Part shown: positions 36,774 to 50,000 of the stretch, one piece after another
Layout: every line of letters begins with the position of its first letter
Numbering within the stretch: position 1 is the first letter of the stretch
From: Amblyomma americanum
Lineage: Eukaryota; Arthropoda; Arachnida; Ixodida; Ixodidae
Length of the DNA stretch: 64,000 nucleotides
Reading direction: 5' to 3'
NCBI RefSeq assembly: GCF_052857255.1
Contig: NW_027526506.1
Span: forward strand, 310,001 to 374,000
The notes under the pieces: model-generated
What the model was told of the DNA's origin: nothing
Databases searched by the model: none
Seen by the model: only the letters and a program-made list of their open reading frames with translations
Translations under genes and position numbers: made by a program

Positions 36774-36985
36774 CGGCTTCATGGCTATGGCGTTCGGCTG
36801 CTGAGCACAAGGTGGCGGGATGGAATCCCTGCCGCAGGAGCCGAATCTGAAGAGGTGTTGGTGCTGTACGATGTCGGGCGCTTTAAAAATTCTTAGAGAT
36901 GAAAGTGATTTCTAGTCCTCCATTACGGTGTCTATCAAAGCCAACGTGCACCTTTGGGGCGTGAAATCCCACTTACCTACCAAAG
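36774..36985 (+). mobile_element. tRNA-derived SINE, diverged
   Basis: GGCTTCATGGCTATGGCGTTCGGCTGCTGAGC (A-box region) and GGCGGGATGGAATCCCTGCC (B-box region) form a tRNA-like head. TGCTGTACGATGTCGGGCGC and TCCTCCATTACGG follow, the same body order as the SINEs at 28399-28860, here on the plus strand and more diverged. Confidence 0.6.
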
Positions 36986-37010
36986 ATTCTTCCTTACATT
37001 GTAAACTATC

Positions 37011-37260
37011 GTCATCATCATCATCAGCCTGGCTACGCCCACTGCAGGGCAAAGGTCTCTCCAATTAACCCTGTCCTTCGGCAGCTGCATCCACCCTATA
37101 TGCCTGCAAACTTGTTAGTCTCATCCGTTTACCTAACTTTCTGCCGTCCTTTGCTAAGCTTGACTTCTCTTGGAATCCACTCCGTTACCCTCAAGGACCA
37201 GCGGTCATCTTGCCTTCGCAATAGGAGTCCTACTATAACTATATTCAATTGCCTGCGTTG
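37011..37260 (-). mobile_element. LINE 3' end (minus strand) with (ATG)n tail
   Basis: Minus-strand translation near 37195-37130 gives RQDDRWSLRVTEWIPREVKLSKGRQKVR, the C-terminal block of an endonuclease/reverse-transcriptase LINE. The 3' end is a (GAT)n tail at 37010-37026 (plus-strand GTCATCATCATCATCAG), the short-repeat tail typical of RTE-like LINEs. Clade assignment is tentative. It is strongly 5'-truncated and shifts frame near its inner end. Confidence 0.65.
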
Positions 37261-39349
37261 AATGCGCCTATACGGGAGTAGTAATAAGGGAGTAAGCCGT
37301 CCTCTAGCGCACTCTTTTTGTAAACGAGGCAGCGCGCCAGAGAGCATCTTACCCCCTGTTCACTCCTTCCGGTTTACGGTGTAATATCTCCCACGCACTA
37401 GTTGGCGGTAGTCTTGACAAGATTCGCTGTCATTTATTCGCCTGAGACTAGGCTAAAAATATGGGAATTTATGCTTTCTCTCCATCGATAAATTTCCCTC
37501 TGCTCTGTGACAACGGTGCCATAATGTACAAGGACAGCGACCGCCTGCGGCCACGAGAGTGCTACGCTAGCATGCACGTGAATAGATGGGGCATTCGCAC
37601 TTGCTCCGTGACATGCGGTTACGTCATCATCGCGAAATATTACATCACCTGACGACAGCAAGCTGCCCACAAGCAGAAGGCGTGCACGCGGTGGAGTTTG
37701 CTGACGACTGAAACTTGATAAAAGCAAGTTCCGACTGAGAACAAGCGCATATTCTGGTGACAGTGCTTGGACAGCGTGTCGGCTTACAATCCGAAAGGAA
37801 CTCAAGAGGATCAGGGAAAGAACTTTAATGACAGGAGATACGGTGAGGTCGGAAGGAAATGGAACTCGTGAGCTTGGGAAAACGGGAGGGAGAGGAAAGA
37901 AAGAGAGGAGGAAGGTGTTGACGTCAAAACAAAAGGAGTTGCATAGAGTATCCCAGACCATGAATCTAAAAAGAATAATAAAAAAAAAGCTGGGAACGCA
38001 AAAAAAAGAAAGATACGGCGCTATGGCGAAGCCCGAGGTCATGTTGGTATACGACCACTTTCCGCCGTCGCTGTGTGCACGTATTCGCGGAGCTGGAGCG
38101 AAGTACGAAGCCCGAGCTGGAGCGCTAAATGTGAAAACAAGCAGAAAGGAAAGACAACGTGCAAAGAACAAAACGACGCACTAGGCAGCTTCAGGTAGCT
38201 TTCAAAATGCATTGCTTCAGTCAACGTTGATGTGGCCTTTTTTGGGCAACAACCAAGGCGTTTTGGAGATGAGGGTACTCTGGTGTTAACACATGTACAG
38301 CGTGTGACCTCACCATGATGATGTGACTTGTTGGTCCGTCTGCTTGATACGTTGCTCCTTCCAGAGTTGTTGTTTACTCGTTTGTTTTCTCGCGCGGCAC
38401 AACTTTAATCCACACGCCGGGCCTCCTTTTTTTTATTTTGTTCACGTCGAGCGAGAGCCGTCGTCCCTCTCTGCCTGATAAAAAGCAGTGGCGGCGATTA
38501 ACAAAACGAAGGAAACAGCTTGCCGCTCAGACGACAGAGTTCAGCCGGAAACGTGCCGCATTTCGCCGCTTCTCCCCTGCAGCAGCAGCGTCGTCGTGCT
38601 TCTGCGAAAGACTCGCTATCGCGGTTGTTTGCGCTGCAGCGGCGCTGCGTGTTACCGAGCACGTATACTTATATAATCCTGTGGGCGACCAAGCAATCAC
38701 CGTGGTCCTCTCGTCTTGCAGGTTCGGGAGAATTCTGGCAGGCTGCAGACCGCGGTATTTCCCTGATTACTGCAGTGTTTTTTTTTCTCCCCGAGTGCGT
38801 TGTTTGGGCTTCAAAGTCCACGTAGGCAGCGAGTTATTGGAAGTGCTGAGAGAATATATTTGTGGGCAAGTAATGGTCGCAGATTCAGAGAGAGAAATAA
38901 TGCACTTCCCATAGAGCACTCCACCCAAGAGGAAAGTGTGCAACAGTTGTGCCTGGCCATTACTCGCCTGCTGGCGATTTTCACGAAATCGACGCGAATC
39001 TGCAGCGGCCTTGCGAAGCATGATCGGCGCGCGCTGAACCACGTTTTGCTCCGTGGCAATAAGCGGTTGGTCGGAACGTTCAAACATGGTTGTCTGAATT
39101 TTGCTGTAAAAATACATAATGCGAGAGATGTTACGTGACTGCTTCCGATACAACGAGACGGAAGAGTCGCTAAGTATTGTTGCTTGAGTTCTCTGGTGCT
39201 GGCAACGCACAGTGCAAACGGGAACAGCAACTTTCAAAGATGTCATGGAACATTTGCAGGGCCACACCGATGCAGTTTACGGCAAGCACCGAGCCTATAT
39301 AAGTAAGAGGCTCTATTTCTTAACAAAAATCGCTCAACAGTCATGACTA

Positions 39350-39479
39350 ATCTTTTCAGGAGGACACAGGGGCGCAACAAAAACACAAGGACATAGAAGT
39401 AGACAGGGACGAGCGCTCGTCCCTGTCTACTTCTATGTCCGTGTGTTTTTGTTGCGCCCCTGTGTCCTCCTGAAAAGAT
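39350..39479. mobile_element. Near-perfect 130-bp palindrome (foldback element)
   Basis: Two 65-bp arms meet without a spacer at 39414/39415, in GACGAGCGCTCGTC. Only about one mismatch is visible (CACAAGGACA in the left arm versus CACACGGACA in the right). Each arm carries GGACACAGGGGCGCAAC. There is no coding capacity. The palindrome at 42771 shares the ACACGGACA-N18-AGCGCT layout, so both belong to one foldback class. Confidence 0.85.
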
Positions 39480-42349
39480 ATGAACCAACACGCCCAAATA
39501 CAAGTACTTCTGAGTCATGACTAAAGCGCATATTCCTAGGGCGAACAGATATGTTGGCGACTCTTCAGTTTTGCCCCATGCCCTCGCTACATCTTACTGG
39601 TAACAGACAGTCACACGAGCGGAAGGTAAGGATCGAATAGAATAACGCGAATAGAATTGTATTATGGCGTCGTTACACTTAATCCGCGCCTTTAATCCAC
39701 CGAGTGCTCACCAACAAACTGAGAGCGCAAGGCGCGAAAATTTGCTACTTGATTAGAGCGCATCGGAAAAGGTGACCTCATTGGTCTCACTTTACACTTG
39801 TACACACTTTTGCAAACTTATATTAATATTTAATGTGGCACGCTTTGAATAAATTCGATGCTAAAAATGAAAGTCAGAAGAGCGCAGATTTATTCATTTT
39901 GTTACTTGTTTACTTATTGGACACAGCGCCATGTATGGTGTTGCGGTGAGGGGAGGAAGGGAGCAAGAAGTACAAGAGAATGCGTAGCCAACATACAATC
40001 CAAGCAAGAATGGCATCACAAATTTGCAACAAAGATTTCATTATCTGTAATATTAATTACACGCGAAGAGACATTTTTGCAGCCGTGCAGCTTTTAGAAA
40101 TAATGAAGATTTGAGGACATGTCGAATTTACATTTGAAATCTCTCACTGTGTGTTCGTCGTCGGCATGCTCAGACATATAGAATGGCGGCAAAATAAAGT
40201 TTTCGCGTTGAATTCCATCTTGATTATGATGAATAATCTGAAACAGCTTCAGTCGACATTTATTTACGTCATGTCTCTGGAGACTTACATTTCATTACCT
40301 CTTTCACAGTCGTTAAAGCCACTTCTCACGTTCACTGAACAGATGGTATGCCGTAACTAAAAGCTCCAGCATTCGCCAGGGGACCCCACCAGGGACACAT
40401 CAGCGCGGATTGTGGGGTATGTAGGCCGCTAAGAGAACATGTTCTAGAATGCTCCTGTCACGATGATGCCCAGCTGGACGGGGGATGGGGGATGGGGGGG
40501 GGGGGGGGTGATGCGCAGGGCCAGCCGGAAGACGTGGTGCGGCGCTGCAATCGGTGGCACTTTTTCGAAGCAGGGGAGGAGAATGGCTTCAGAGTTTCTA
40601 GAGTGTGAAAAAATTATGTACACCATTAACTTGATTGTCCACGCTCTTGAAGTCCCCGCCACGTATGAGTTCAAGAAATGGAGGAAGAGAGACTGTCAAC
40701 CCTAATTTTTCCTGCTAACACACCAAGTGTGGCGCTGTAAATGGTACGCATAGCTATCTAGCTAAGTAAGTAAGCTGCTAGTGTGGACTACTTAAGCGGA
40801 TGTGAAGAAAATCAGCGAGGTGCATGGACGCGAACCGTGTGTTTCTTGTGAAAGATCAGAGCGGCATACGGCATACACGCAAGGATACACAGAGAGGGAA
40901 GAAGATTACGCGCCGTTTGTGAAAAATCAAAGCCCTGTTCCCTGTTTAACATTGCAAACGGACAGCGCGGTGCCATCTGCGCCACCATCATCGGCTAGGA
41001 TTGCGTAACACTTTAGCAACGACAGCTGTATAATCAGGTTCGCCGCAGCTGCACCACCGGCCGACCTCTCCGCCTTTCTTTCATTAAAATTCCCTCTCTA
41101 CAATGCGCATGCAAATTTGCATGCCAGGCGTTAGACTGGTATGACCACAAGGCCTTGTGCCAGCCAGGATTGGACGGTTACGAGGAAATCTGTAAGGCCC
41201 ATCTGATAAAGCCTGATACTGAATCCACTCCGGTCCATATCAGTAGCAGCAGTTATTTTGCCTGCCGTAGCCAAATACTGAACAGCATCGCCTCCCTGGG
41301 ATCACATCAAGGCCACACCAACGCGAATGGACTATTGCCGTGTTGATGTGCTCGCCAATGTTGATGTGTCATGCCGCCGCTAGCGCGTGACCTAGTCGGT
41401 CCATCCCACTAGTCGAGTCGCGAAAGCCGACACAGTGGTCTAATGCCACTCGTTACATTGGTGGCGCTGTGCGGTAAAGCACATTTTCCGGAGACCGCTT
41501 TGTTCTAAGTCATACGTTGTTTAAATTGGAGCTGTAGTTGCTCCTTATGGATGCATAAATAACAAAACTCATTCTGCAAGCTAAATGCGGAAACATAAGT
41601 AGGGGCACAACAACTTTGGTTAATGCATGACATTACCTTGCACGAAACATTTGCAAAGAGCACATGCCTCGAGCCAACCGTACTCATTTCTTTCAACTTT
41701 ATGCGCAGGATTTCTTTTAATAAGCATCGGCGGCAGAGGAGAAACTTTATTTGGTCAAACAGATGATGTCTTCGTCGACAGTAGCCCCCTCGGTACAGAA
41801 CCGGCGATTGTGGGGTCGTCGTAGCAGCATCGGCGGTAGTACTGCCTTCCGCAACATGAACTCAGTAACAATACTACAAGGAGATAATATCATCCTCTCG
41901 CGCATGCTTACTTGGTTGCAAATGAGATGTGCGCTTTCTGTTGTGAGTAATCCTGCTGTTGTTAGTGAGGCTTGCGAATGGGTCCTTCAGGGTGTGAGGT
42001 CGGATTCATACAAAGATACGTAACTATGATATAAAGAGAGGCTTATTGGAGAAACCTCACTACACACACTGCAAGGATAGGGAAAAAATTTTGGGGGAAC
42101 CTAAGCAACTCTTATGATGAGTAAATGCGAGAGCATTACTTGTCGCTGAGTGCACAGCGCACATCTCTCCGTCTGCACCGAAGCAGTCTCTGAGCTCTAT
42201 ACGGGTCCTAGTCCTCTCTTGGCGTATATGGCAATGCCGGCGACGACGTTGTCAACGCCAACGCCAATTAACCGTATGAACGCCGGCGGCGTATTGCTCC
42301 AGTGCCGCGTTTCTGCCACAACGTTTTAGATGTCAACGCCAATAGACAA

Positions 42350-43192
42350 TTTTAGTTGGGCGTACGCAGTAAGTTTGCGTACGCATCGGTCATTGTGTTG
42401 CGTACGCTGTGAATAGTGTAAACACGACACTTTTAGTTGGCGGTGCCGTAGCGCCCCTCAGGGGCGCGCGTAAACAGTAGCGTCATCTAGCGACAAGATG
42501 CCAAAGCACGTCAACGCTCGGTTGAAGAAATTTTCACCCGTGATTACTAGTAACTAGGGTGAGTGCATTGCGAGCCTGTTTTGTTCCAAGAAGAAAAACT
42601 ATGCAAACTGAAGAAAATGTAAGAGTTGACTAAAAGCTAGAAAACTGATTCGCCAGGTGTCGTTGCTACGAGGAAAACACACTGCATTTAGTTAGGCCTA
42701 AGAGCTTGAAAATCGCCAAATTATCTGAAAAATTGCAAGGGTTGTCAAACGGGCTAGTCGATAGTTCATATTTGGAAAGAAAAACAGCGCACGTTAAGAC
42801 ACGGACAGGGGAAGATATAACGACACAGCGCTGTGTGTTATACCTTCCTCTGTCCGTGTCTTAAAGTGCGTGGCCTTTTTCCAAAAATTGTCTGAAAAAT
42901 AGGGGCTAGTTATCGCTTATACCGCTACGTGTGGGCGAAAGTGTGCCAAATAAAAGCGAACCGCTACCATTTGAGCGAGCTATTGCGTCGGGGAATCCAG
43001 CGGCGATATGTATTTCTTCCGAAGCGGGCGAGCAGGACGTCGCCTTCTTATCAACGCCTCCCATAACGTGCCCGTTGCGTGCGCACGGTACGTTTTGTAG
43101 CGTGCGCACGCCTGTAAGACGCTGCGAGATACGTAGTGTTCTGCGCATGCGCAGTCGTCGCCCGCAGAGACACTGCGGACGCCCAACTAAAA
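42350..43192. mobile_element. Candidate TIR element (843 bp) with nested foldback
   Basis: TTTTAGTTGGGCGTACGCAGT at 42350 and its near-complement ending at 43192 (CGCCCAACTAAAA) are inverted ends with one mismatch in about 21 bp. A third, partial copy (CTTTTAGTTGGCGG) lies at 42428. The inside is repeat-like (CAACGCCAACGCCAA) and holds the palindrome at 42771. No transposase and no clear target-site duplication. Confidence 0.5.
42771..42887. mobile_element. Imperfect 117-bp palindrome (foldback element)
   Basis: Arms of about 58 bp meet at 42829/42830 in ACACAGCGCTGTGT. The arms pair TTTGGAAA...AAGACACGGACAG with their complement, with several mismatches. The ACACGGACA word lies 18 bp from the central AGCGCT, exactly as in the palindrome at 39350. 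Confidence 0.75.
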
Positions 43193-46100
43193 GTAATGAA
43201 CGCAGTGAACGCCCGCGGCCTTTTGCTCCAGGAGAGTGATGACGTCATTCGCGTGCCGCGTTTCTGCCACGTGTGCCTGCCGCGGCCTTCCAATGGCGGC
43301 GAGATTTTCGCACAATGAGCCAAGTAATTCGAGCGACGCCCTCGCATTAAAAAGCAATGTACACTGAAAAGCATCGAAGCCAAGCCGCCCATGAGGCTAT
43401 AAAACATCATGCGAAAACATTACACCCTCTGCATGATCTAAACATAGCACAGCATTACTGGTTCAACTTTCTAGAGAAAGGATATAGGACACAGCGCCAA
43501 ATACTGGTTACTTGTTCGCCTCTACGGGTGACAGACTCTATGGACGACGTTCTTTTTCAGCGGTTTCAAAAGTACTGCATGACTTACGAATCCCGTTTTG
43601 AAGAGTTTTGCTAGTGCTTCAACGCAGTCTTTTCGGGACGAATACTGCGAGGTGTCAGAAAAAGCTTTGCATATTTTGAGAAAAGAGAAATGTGACAATA
43701 ATAGCACGTCAGATCCCAGAGCCAGACTCTGAGGCACGTCGTATTCGCCTCCTGAGAAAAGTATACAGCCACGGCATTCCCGGACACCGGCGTATTCGTG
43801 TTCCCTTTTCGTCGAAATGAGGTGTCGTGGCCGGTTTTCGAAACCACGAAATATCGTTCATGAAAAAAGAGCCCTATATGCACGTAATGTATCGTGAATG
43901 GCTTAACGAATTCTCCAATGACAGAACAGTGCTTAGAGACCTTTGTGTCATAGTGGTACAACGATAATCAATTCAACTAATATAATGAGATAACTGTTTT
44001 TATTACTCCGACAAGTTTAAATGCATAACACTAATTTCATTCACATTTCCATTGATACATACAGCATACAGTTTCAGGTCGCTTTAAATTTGCTGAGACT
44101 GCTGCTGTTAAAGGGTACGTCGCGCTATTGATATTAGCCACATGTAGAGCAAGCACTTGCGCGAACGGTATTCCTGTTGGTTAAAACAAAACGTTGTGCT
44201 AGTTTTTGTACTCTCATATTTGGACAAACACCTCGACACAAGTTCACAGGAAGCAGCGCTATGAGCGTTTCTGTCGCGTGTCGTTACGTCGTGCTCGGCG
44301 CTAAGTATGCTCTTCCTGTTTTCGCGCCGAAACGAGCGGTGGATCCGGGCCAGCCCACGAAGTTCCTCATCGTTCTGCTCTCGGGGGCGTAATAATCAAA
44401 ACAAGTAAACAACCCCACGTCCAGGTTCTGTCTTTGCTTTGCTCGGCCAGCTACGCTTGCATGCTGCTGCTGCTGCTACTACGCTACATGCGATAAGGCG
44501 GAGATAAGCAAGACGGGGGATCAACGCGGCCCCCCCATTCACCCCTCGTGAGGCTCGAAGAGGGCAGAAGCCGGGGCGGCTCATGTCGAAAGGGCAACCA
44601 AGGATTGCCCGCACCTCGCAGACGCGTCTCGCCCATCACGTAAACGAGATTGCGCTCCCTCGTAAGAAGCAAAGAAAAAGGCGATAGAGGTCAGGCGCGC
44701 GGTAAACAGCGTGACCGTGCTGTTTCCATCTGCACAAGTCGTTTGATTACTTCTAAAATGGGGGCGACGTCTAGCGCTTTGCACTTATTGAATGGGAAGC
44801 ATACGCCGGGAATAGTGAGGACTTGTGCTGCTGCTGTCTCACTATTTGGCGACATATTCAGGAAGATCTTCGAGAACTGTAAAGTTCCATCCAGAACCGA
44901 TTTAGTGCAGCTGATTTAGTGCCGCTATTCAAGGTCTTACCAATGATACCTGCGTCAAAGAACGTTATGGTCTGTTCGATATGAGGAGATTACGTGCTAG
45001 GCCACAATAAAAAAAAAAGAAAGAAGCAGTTCCTGGGGCCTGGCGCACGTGCCCGCAATCTCCGTAATACCATGCCCAGTAATTCTGGACACAAGCATTT
45101 TTCAACGGGAAATAGTTTATGAACACCACCTTTTGTTTCATATATTGTAAGATTTCACTAAACAACCATTATATCAGATCTCTCGCCAGCAGGCTTGCAA
45201 TTTTTTGGTATTACCGTTTTTGGTACCGTAAAAAACGTTCCGTTTGGTTTCCTATGGCAGTGTTAACTAATTATTGCGAGCGCTGGAAAAACATTAAAGG
45301 GAAGATTTTGCTACGCATAGGAAGGATGGACCACTGCCTTCAGTATTTCCGTAACACTACCGTACATTATTCAGATATTCAAATTTTTTTCTGCACATGC
45401 CCCGCATTTTCGCTCACTATTTTAACGCACTCTTTCTCACACTTCGTAGTACCTCAGAATAAAAAGTAATCAGAACACTGACTCTTCCTGCCCCTTTTCG
45501 AAGTGAGGAAGTGACGACAGCAGCACATTCCTCTTCACGCCTCCAGCTGGCAATGGCTATAGCTAACATTCTGAGCAACGCAGCCATTTTCGTGGCATCC
45601 TGGGTGTCTCTAGTAGCAATGTCTTATTTTTAGGTGCTGAAATCTATGCGTAGTGGACATAGGCAACACCGACGGCATAGTGAAAACTCGGAAGAAGCCG
45701 GAAAGAAAATTTTCGCACCTCTTTTAAGCAGCACAATGCGCGCCTATGCAGGCCCTAGAGGACGGCGCAGAGCCTTTGGAAGGGCTGCGCGGTTGGGAAA
45801 ATCCCTGCAAATGTTAATGCTCGCCGCTCTGGCAACACTGTACAGCGTATGCCTTCCATGTCTAGTGGTGCGAGGTGAACAAACGCGGTGCTCTGAGAGC
45901 ATTTTAATGAACTCAGTTCTTGTGCGCCATACAAAACGGGCCCGAGCATTTAGAGAGGGCTGCATTTACGCAACCACTGTGCGTCAGTGTGCGCGCGGAG
46001 AGATTAAGCAGATCAAGAAGAATCAGCAGGACGCAAATTGAGCGCGATGCGGCCGAAGGCAATTTTCCGCCGCGGTTAGCTGAAAATTTCCGCCATCGTG

Positions 46101-46919
46101 GTTTGGCCAGCGGGCGCTCGCGGTTCCACGAATAGGGTCACGCGCGATACGGGTCGAATGCGCTAGTGTGCCGTCAGCCCCAGGTGGCCTTGGCTGGCGG
46201 CTCGAGACAAGTGGTCGCCATGGAATGATTCTCCCGTCATGCGGCGGGTAAATGGAGAGCCGCGATAATCACGTCTCGTGGTTGAAAGACATTAGCAGGA
46301 CGCGGAAGCGGCCGTACGGTGGCTTGCTCAATGCAGGCAGAAAGGCGAGAAATTATAAGCACTAAAACTAAATGCCTCGTGTGTAGCAGTGCCAACGACT
46401 TCGCACAACTTTCGTACACACAGGCGATTCCTGGGGGTACAACCTTTGTAAGATATTTTCAATTCTGGTTCGTTTTTGGGCCACGCAACGGAGCTCGTTC
46501 TGCATCATCAGTCTTCGAGGTCTAAGATAGCAATCAATCATTTAGAGCTTACTCCCAAGGGAGCTATAAAGCCCCACTGTGCATTGCTTCGAAGCAAACC
46601 CGTTGGCCTATAGATAATTGGGACAAAAATGCTACGCATCATGTAATTCAAAAATTTTATGCCCCGAATTTACTGTGAATTGAGTGTGTGAAATAAGTGA
46701 CTGTGAGGGAGACGACAGTGGATGCCTCCGGATTAATTCCTACCGTCGAAAGATATTATATAACGCAACGTTCGCGGATATATAATTGTTGACGTCTGTT
46801 AGGCACGCATTTGGCACGGGAGCCAATGATTGGCGCTGTTTGCTAACTGCCAACCTTGACGCCACAGGCTCCGTCACCTATCAGAAAAGGGCAGAAAATA
46901 TTTAATTGAGGAAATAACA

Positions 46920-47070
46920 CATGCAAAACATCGATTTTCTGGTTTTGGACACTCCCGGGTGTCAGCATACGAGCGCTTTTGCGTTTCAGCTGCTTTATGG
47001 TAGACGCCGCAATGAGAGTCGATCCCATGACTTCTGGCTCTAAAGTCAAACGCCACAGACAATAAGGCGC
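46920..47070 (-). mobile_element. tRNA-derived SINE, diverged (minus strand)
   Basis: The minus strand reads CTGTGGCGTTTGACTTTAGAGCC and CATGGGATCGACTCTCATTGCGGC, an A-box/B-box order. AACGCAAAAGCGCTCGTATGCTGA follows, like the bodies of the other SINEs. Old copy. Confidence 0.4.
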
Positions 47071-50000
47071 CGCAGCAGGAGCGGCCAGATTATAGCTGCT
47101 GAGAGAATTTCTTATATTTTTAACACCGCTAAAATGCAAATGCGCTAAGAACACAACGACAAAGCTGTTTTGTCAATTCGGATCAATATTTCAAACGTTT
47201 CGAGGAGCAAGTACTTACGGTTGATGCCCACGATTGTTTGCTTCGACGCAGCGATACGTTCCGAAGATTCCACGATTCAGAATTTTCGAAGCCTGTAATA
47301 GATTCATTTATTTAAGGCGTCAGAAAACATTTATTGAACGTTACGTGTTGAAAACATGGAGCTGCTATACGGGGTGAAGAAGAGAAGAATATAGTGGACG
47401 CATGCAGTCCAATTCAGTGTAGCAGTGTACTTGACACCGATATACGTGACGCTTTCCTGTGTCTGGACAACAGATTCAAATTTCAGTAGCTGCATACCAT
47501 TTTTGCTTCTTCGTTTGTTTGTTTGTTTGTTTGTTTGTGTGTTTCTTTTTTTTGCGCTCACGATTACCTGCGACGCACGGGTTGCAGCCTTTGCTCACTT
47601 CTCAAGGCAGTGTGCGCCTGGAGGATTTGGAAAAACATATGAGCAAATCTTGAATGCGGGGAGCCAAAACTTTCAGCGTTTCTGACACTTTGGACTAGGA
47701 ATTTTGTTGTTGCGCTTGCGGTTCACTTTAATTTATTTCCTTTCTGTCTTCCACCCTTAATGAACGCATCCGCGTCGAGCACACTGTGTCCTCAAAGTAT
47801 GAAATTTTAGAGTAAAGTACGCAGAGAAAAATTCACATGAGGAGAACGGTGTGGGCACTTATTTTCTGCGCTTTACAGAAGACAGTTCTCCGCCATAGCC
47901 GGTGGGAACGAGCATCCGAAGACTTGTTCAGCGCCCCGTCGACAGGTTCGGTCGCGCTTGCAACGTTGCACTTTTGCCGCCGCCTCAATGAAGCGCCTTA
48001 CCACTGCCGCACGTGCCGCGTTGTATCTCTTGGTCGTTTCCGCCGCATCGTGGAAGTTGTGAAAGAGCGGCCGCGTCTGTTCCCTGGCCAGGAAAGATTG
48101 CGCGGAGCACTCTTCCGCATGGCTGCTATGCGGCTCGTGGGGGAGCCTCATTTGATCATACATATCGCGCACTCGAATGGGCATTGCTCCGAGCCCCATG
48201 GCTTAGGCCGGATGATGGACATCCTTTTTGGATAAGGCGACGAGCGTGTGCTTGATTTGAGAGCGCGCGACTAACGATATGCGCACTGGTGCCGTCCGGA
48301 CGCCACGTGCACCGCATGGGTTCAGGCATTCGACAAAGAGCCAGGAAAGGGACCCAATAGTGCCGTCTCACTTGACCAGACAAGAGCAGACGGCCTTGCA
48401 ACCAAGCCCCGAAGAGTAATGCAGCTCCCGCCCTTTTGGCCTCCGCTTTGCCCCGCTCTTCTTGTTTTCTGTAGAGAAGAGTAAACATTCCGTGATTCCC
48501 CTGTGCAGTTTCGCCCTCCCTCATGCCATTGCGAAATTGGAGCAAGTGTGGCACAGTTAAGCAAGTTGGTTTACCGGAGTAATCCAGCTAATTTCCTTCG
48601 TACGATGAGAAAATCATGCTGCTAAAAAATAAGTTGACAAACTATAGACGTAGACACAGAAAGGAGCTTTGTTTCTCCATAATGTGCCGGTATAAAGGGA
48701 CTCCTGAAACTTGCACAAAAATAAGCTCCTTCCATATGTTGACATTTGAGAATACCAGGGTCAACCAATAGTATCTGAAAGAAGATAAGTTGAAAATATA
48801 TTCTGCAATCCATCATAAAAGAGAGAAAAATTGGATACTGACTAAAAAAAAGCGACAGAACAGTGTCAAAAGTAGTTTGTCATTTTGTCGTGCTGACACT
48901 TTTTTTTGTTGTTTTGTAGTATTTTTGTAGTACTGTTGTTTTTATTTTGTACTTTTCTACAGTTTGTAGTTCAATAGTGCTTTTCTGTAGTAACTACACA
49001 AATTTGAGTTCTTCATAGAAATATTTCTGTTGTTAGTACGAGTTCATGGGCAACAAAAATACGGAGAATCTGTTGTGACGACAGAAAATGTTCTGCTCTG
49101 TTTTTCGGCTCGGTATAATGCCAGGTATATTACACTGCTGCGCTTCCTACGGCAGCTGACTCAGTGCCGCCAAATCTGCAGACCTTGTGAGCGCAGTCCC
49201 GCCAGAGGAGGCCAGGGAGAACCGCGCCGCTATCAAAAAGGGGGCAGTGTCACTGGGCCATTCTCGCTTGCGGCATGACCCGAGCGCCCTTCCTGCGGAT
49301 CGGAGAAGCGATAACCCCGCTAAGCAGCAGCGTGCGAATGCGCCGCACTCTTCCCTTCCCTCTCCTTTGAAAGCGATCTGTCGACCGAAGAGGCCGTCCT
49401 GCCGCTGTAGTCGCTAGGGGCACGACAAAGCGAACGCAACCTCGCCCTGGTCGTTGCTTGGCTAGGCTGACGGTTTCGGGGGCTGGGTTCCTGAGACGTA
49501 CGCTTAGCAACACCGAACTCCTGCCCTCCGCGTCTCTCTAATCCCTGCTTGCAGCTTTTTGTTCGCCGAGGCCTCTTTCGGTGCGCTAATATTTATTTTT
49601 CGCTCTGCTTCTCTTGTGAACGTGATGACAGCGGCCGTCCGTCCCTGTCACAGCAGAAAGGGGTCTCTTGAGTTTGTGAGCTACACCGATGTCTTCTTGT
49701 TGTTTACCTTATTTTTATTCCCTTGCCATAGCACGCAGTTCGTAGCCAGCATGTGTGTCTGCTGATTTCGCTTCTCAAGAGCAAAGTCCTCGCCCAGGTT
49801 AAGCAGGAGCGAGAGAGGATAATCGCGGACGGGAAAAAGAAAGAAAAGAAGCCACAGATGAGGTTAGCGTGGTCTCAAAGCGGCCCATAGTGAGGTTCTC
49901 ATGTGGCCGACAGAACTGCGCGGCGAAACGAGGATCACGAATTCTCATGTAACATACACCGTGGCCATTTACCCCGTAGAAGTGACGTCACAGTGAAGCC

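Noticed and set aside
45634..46041. 135-codon ORF with a hydrophobic middle
   Set aside because: It lies in the activin intron, has no recognisable family and is overlapped by open minus-strand frames.
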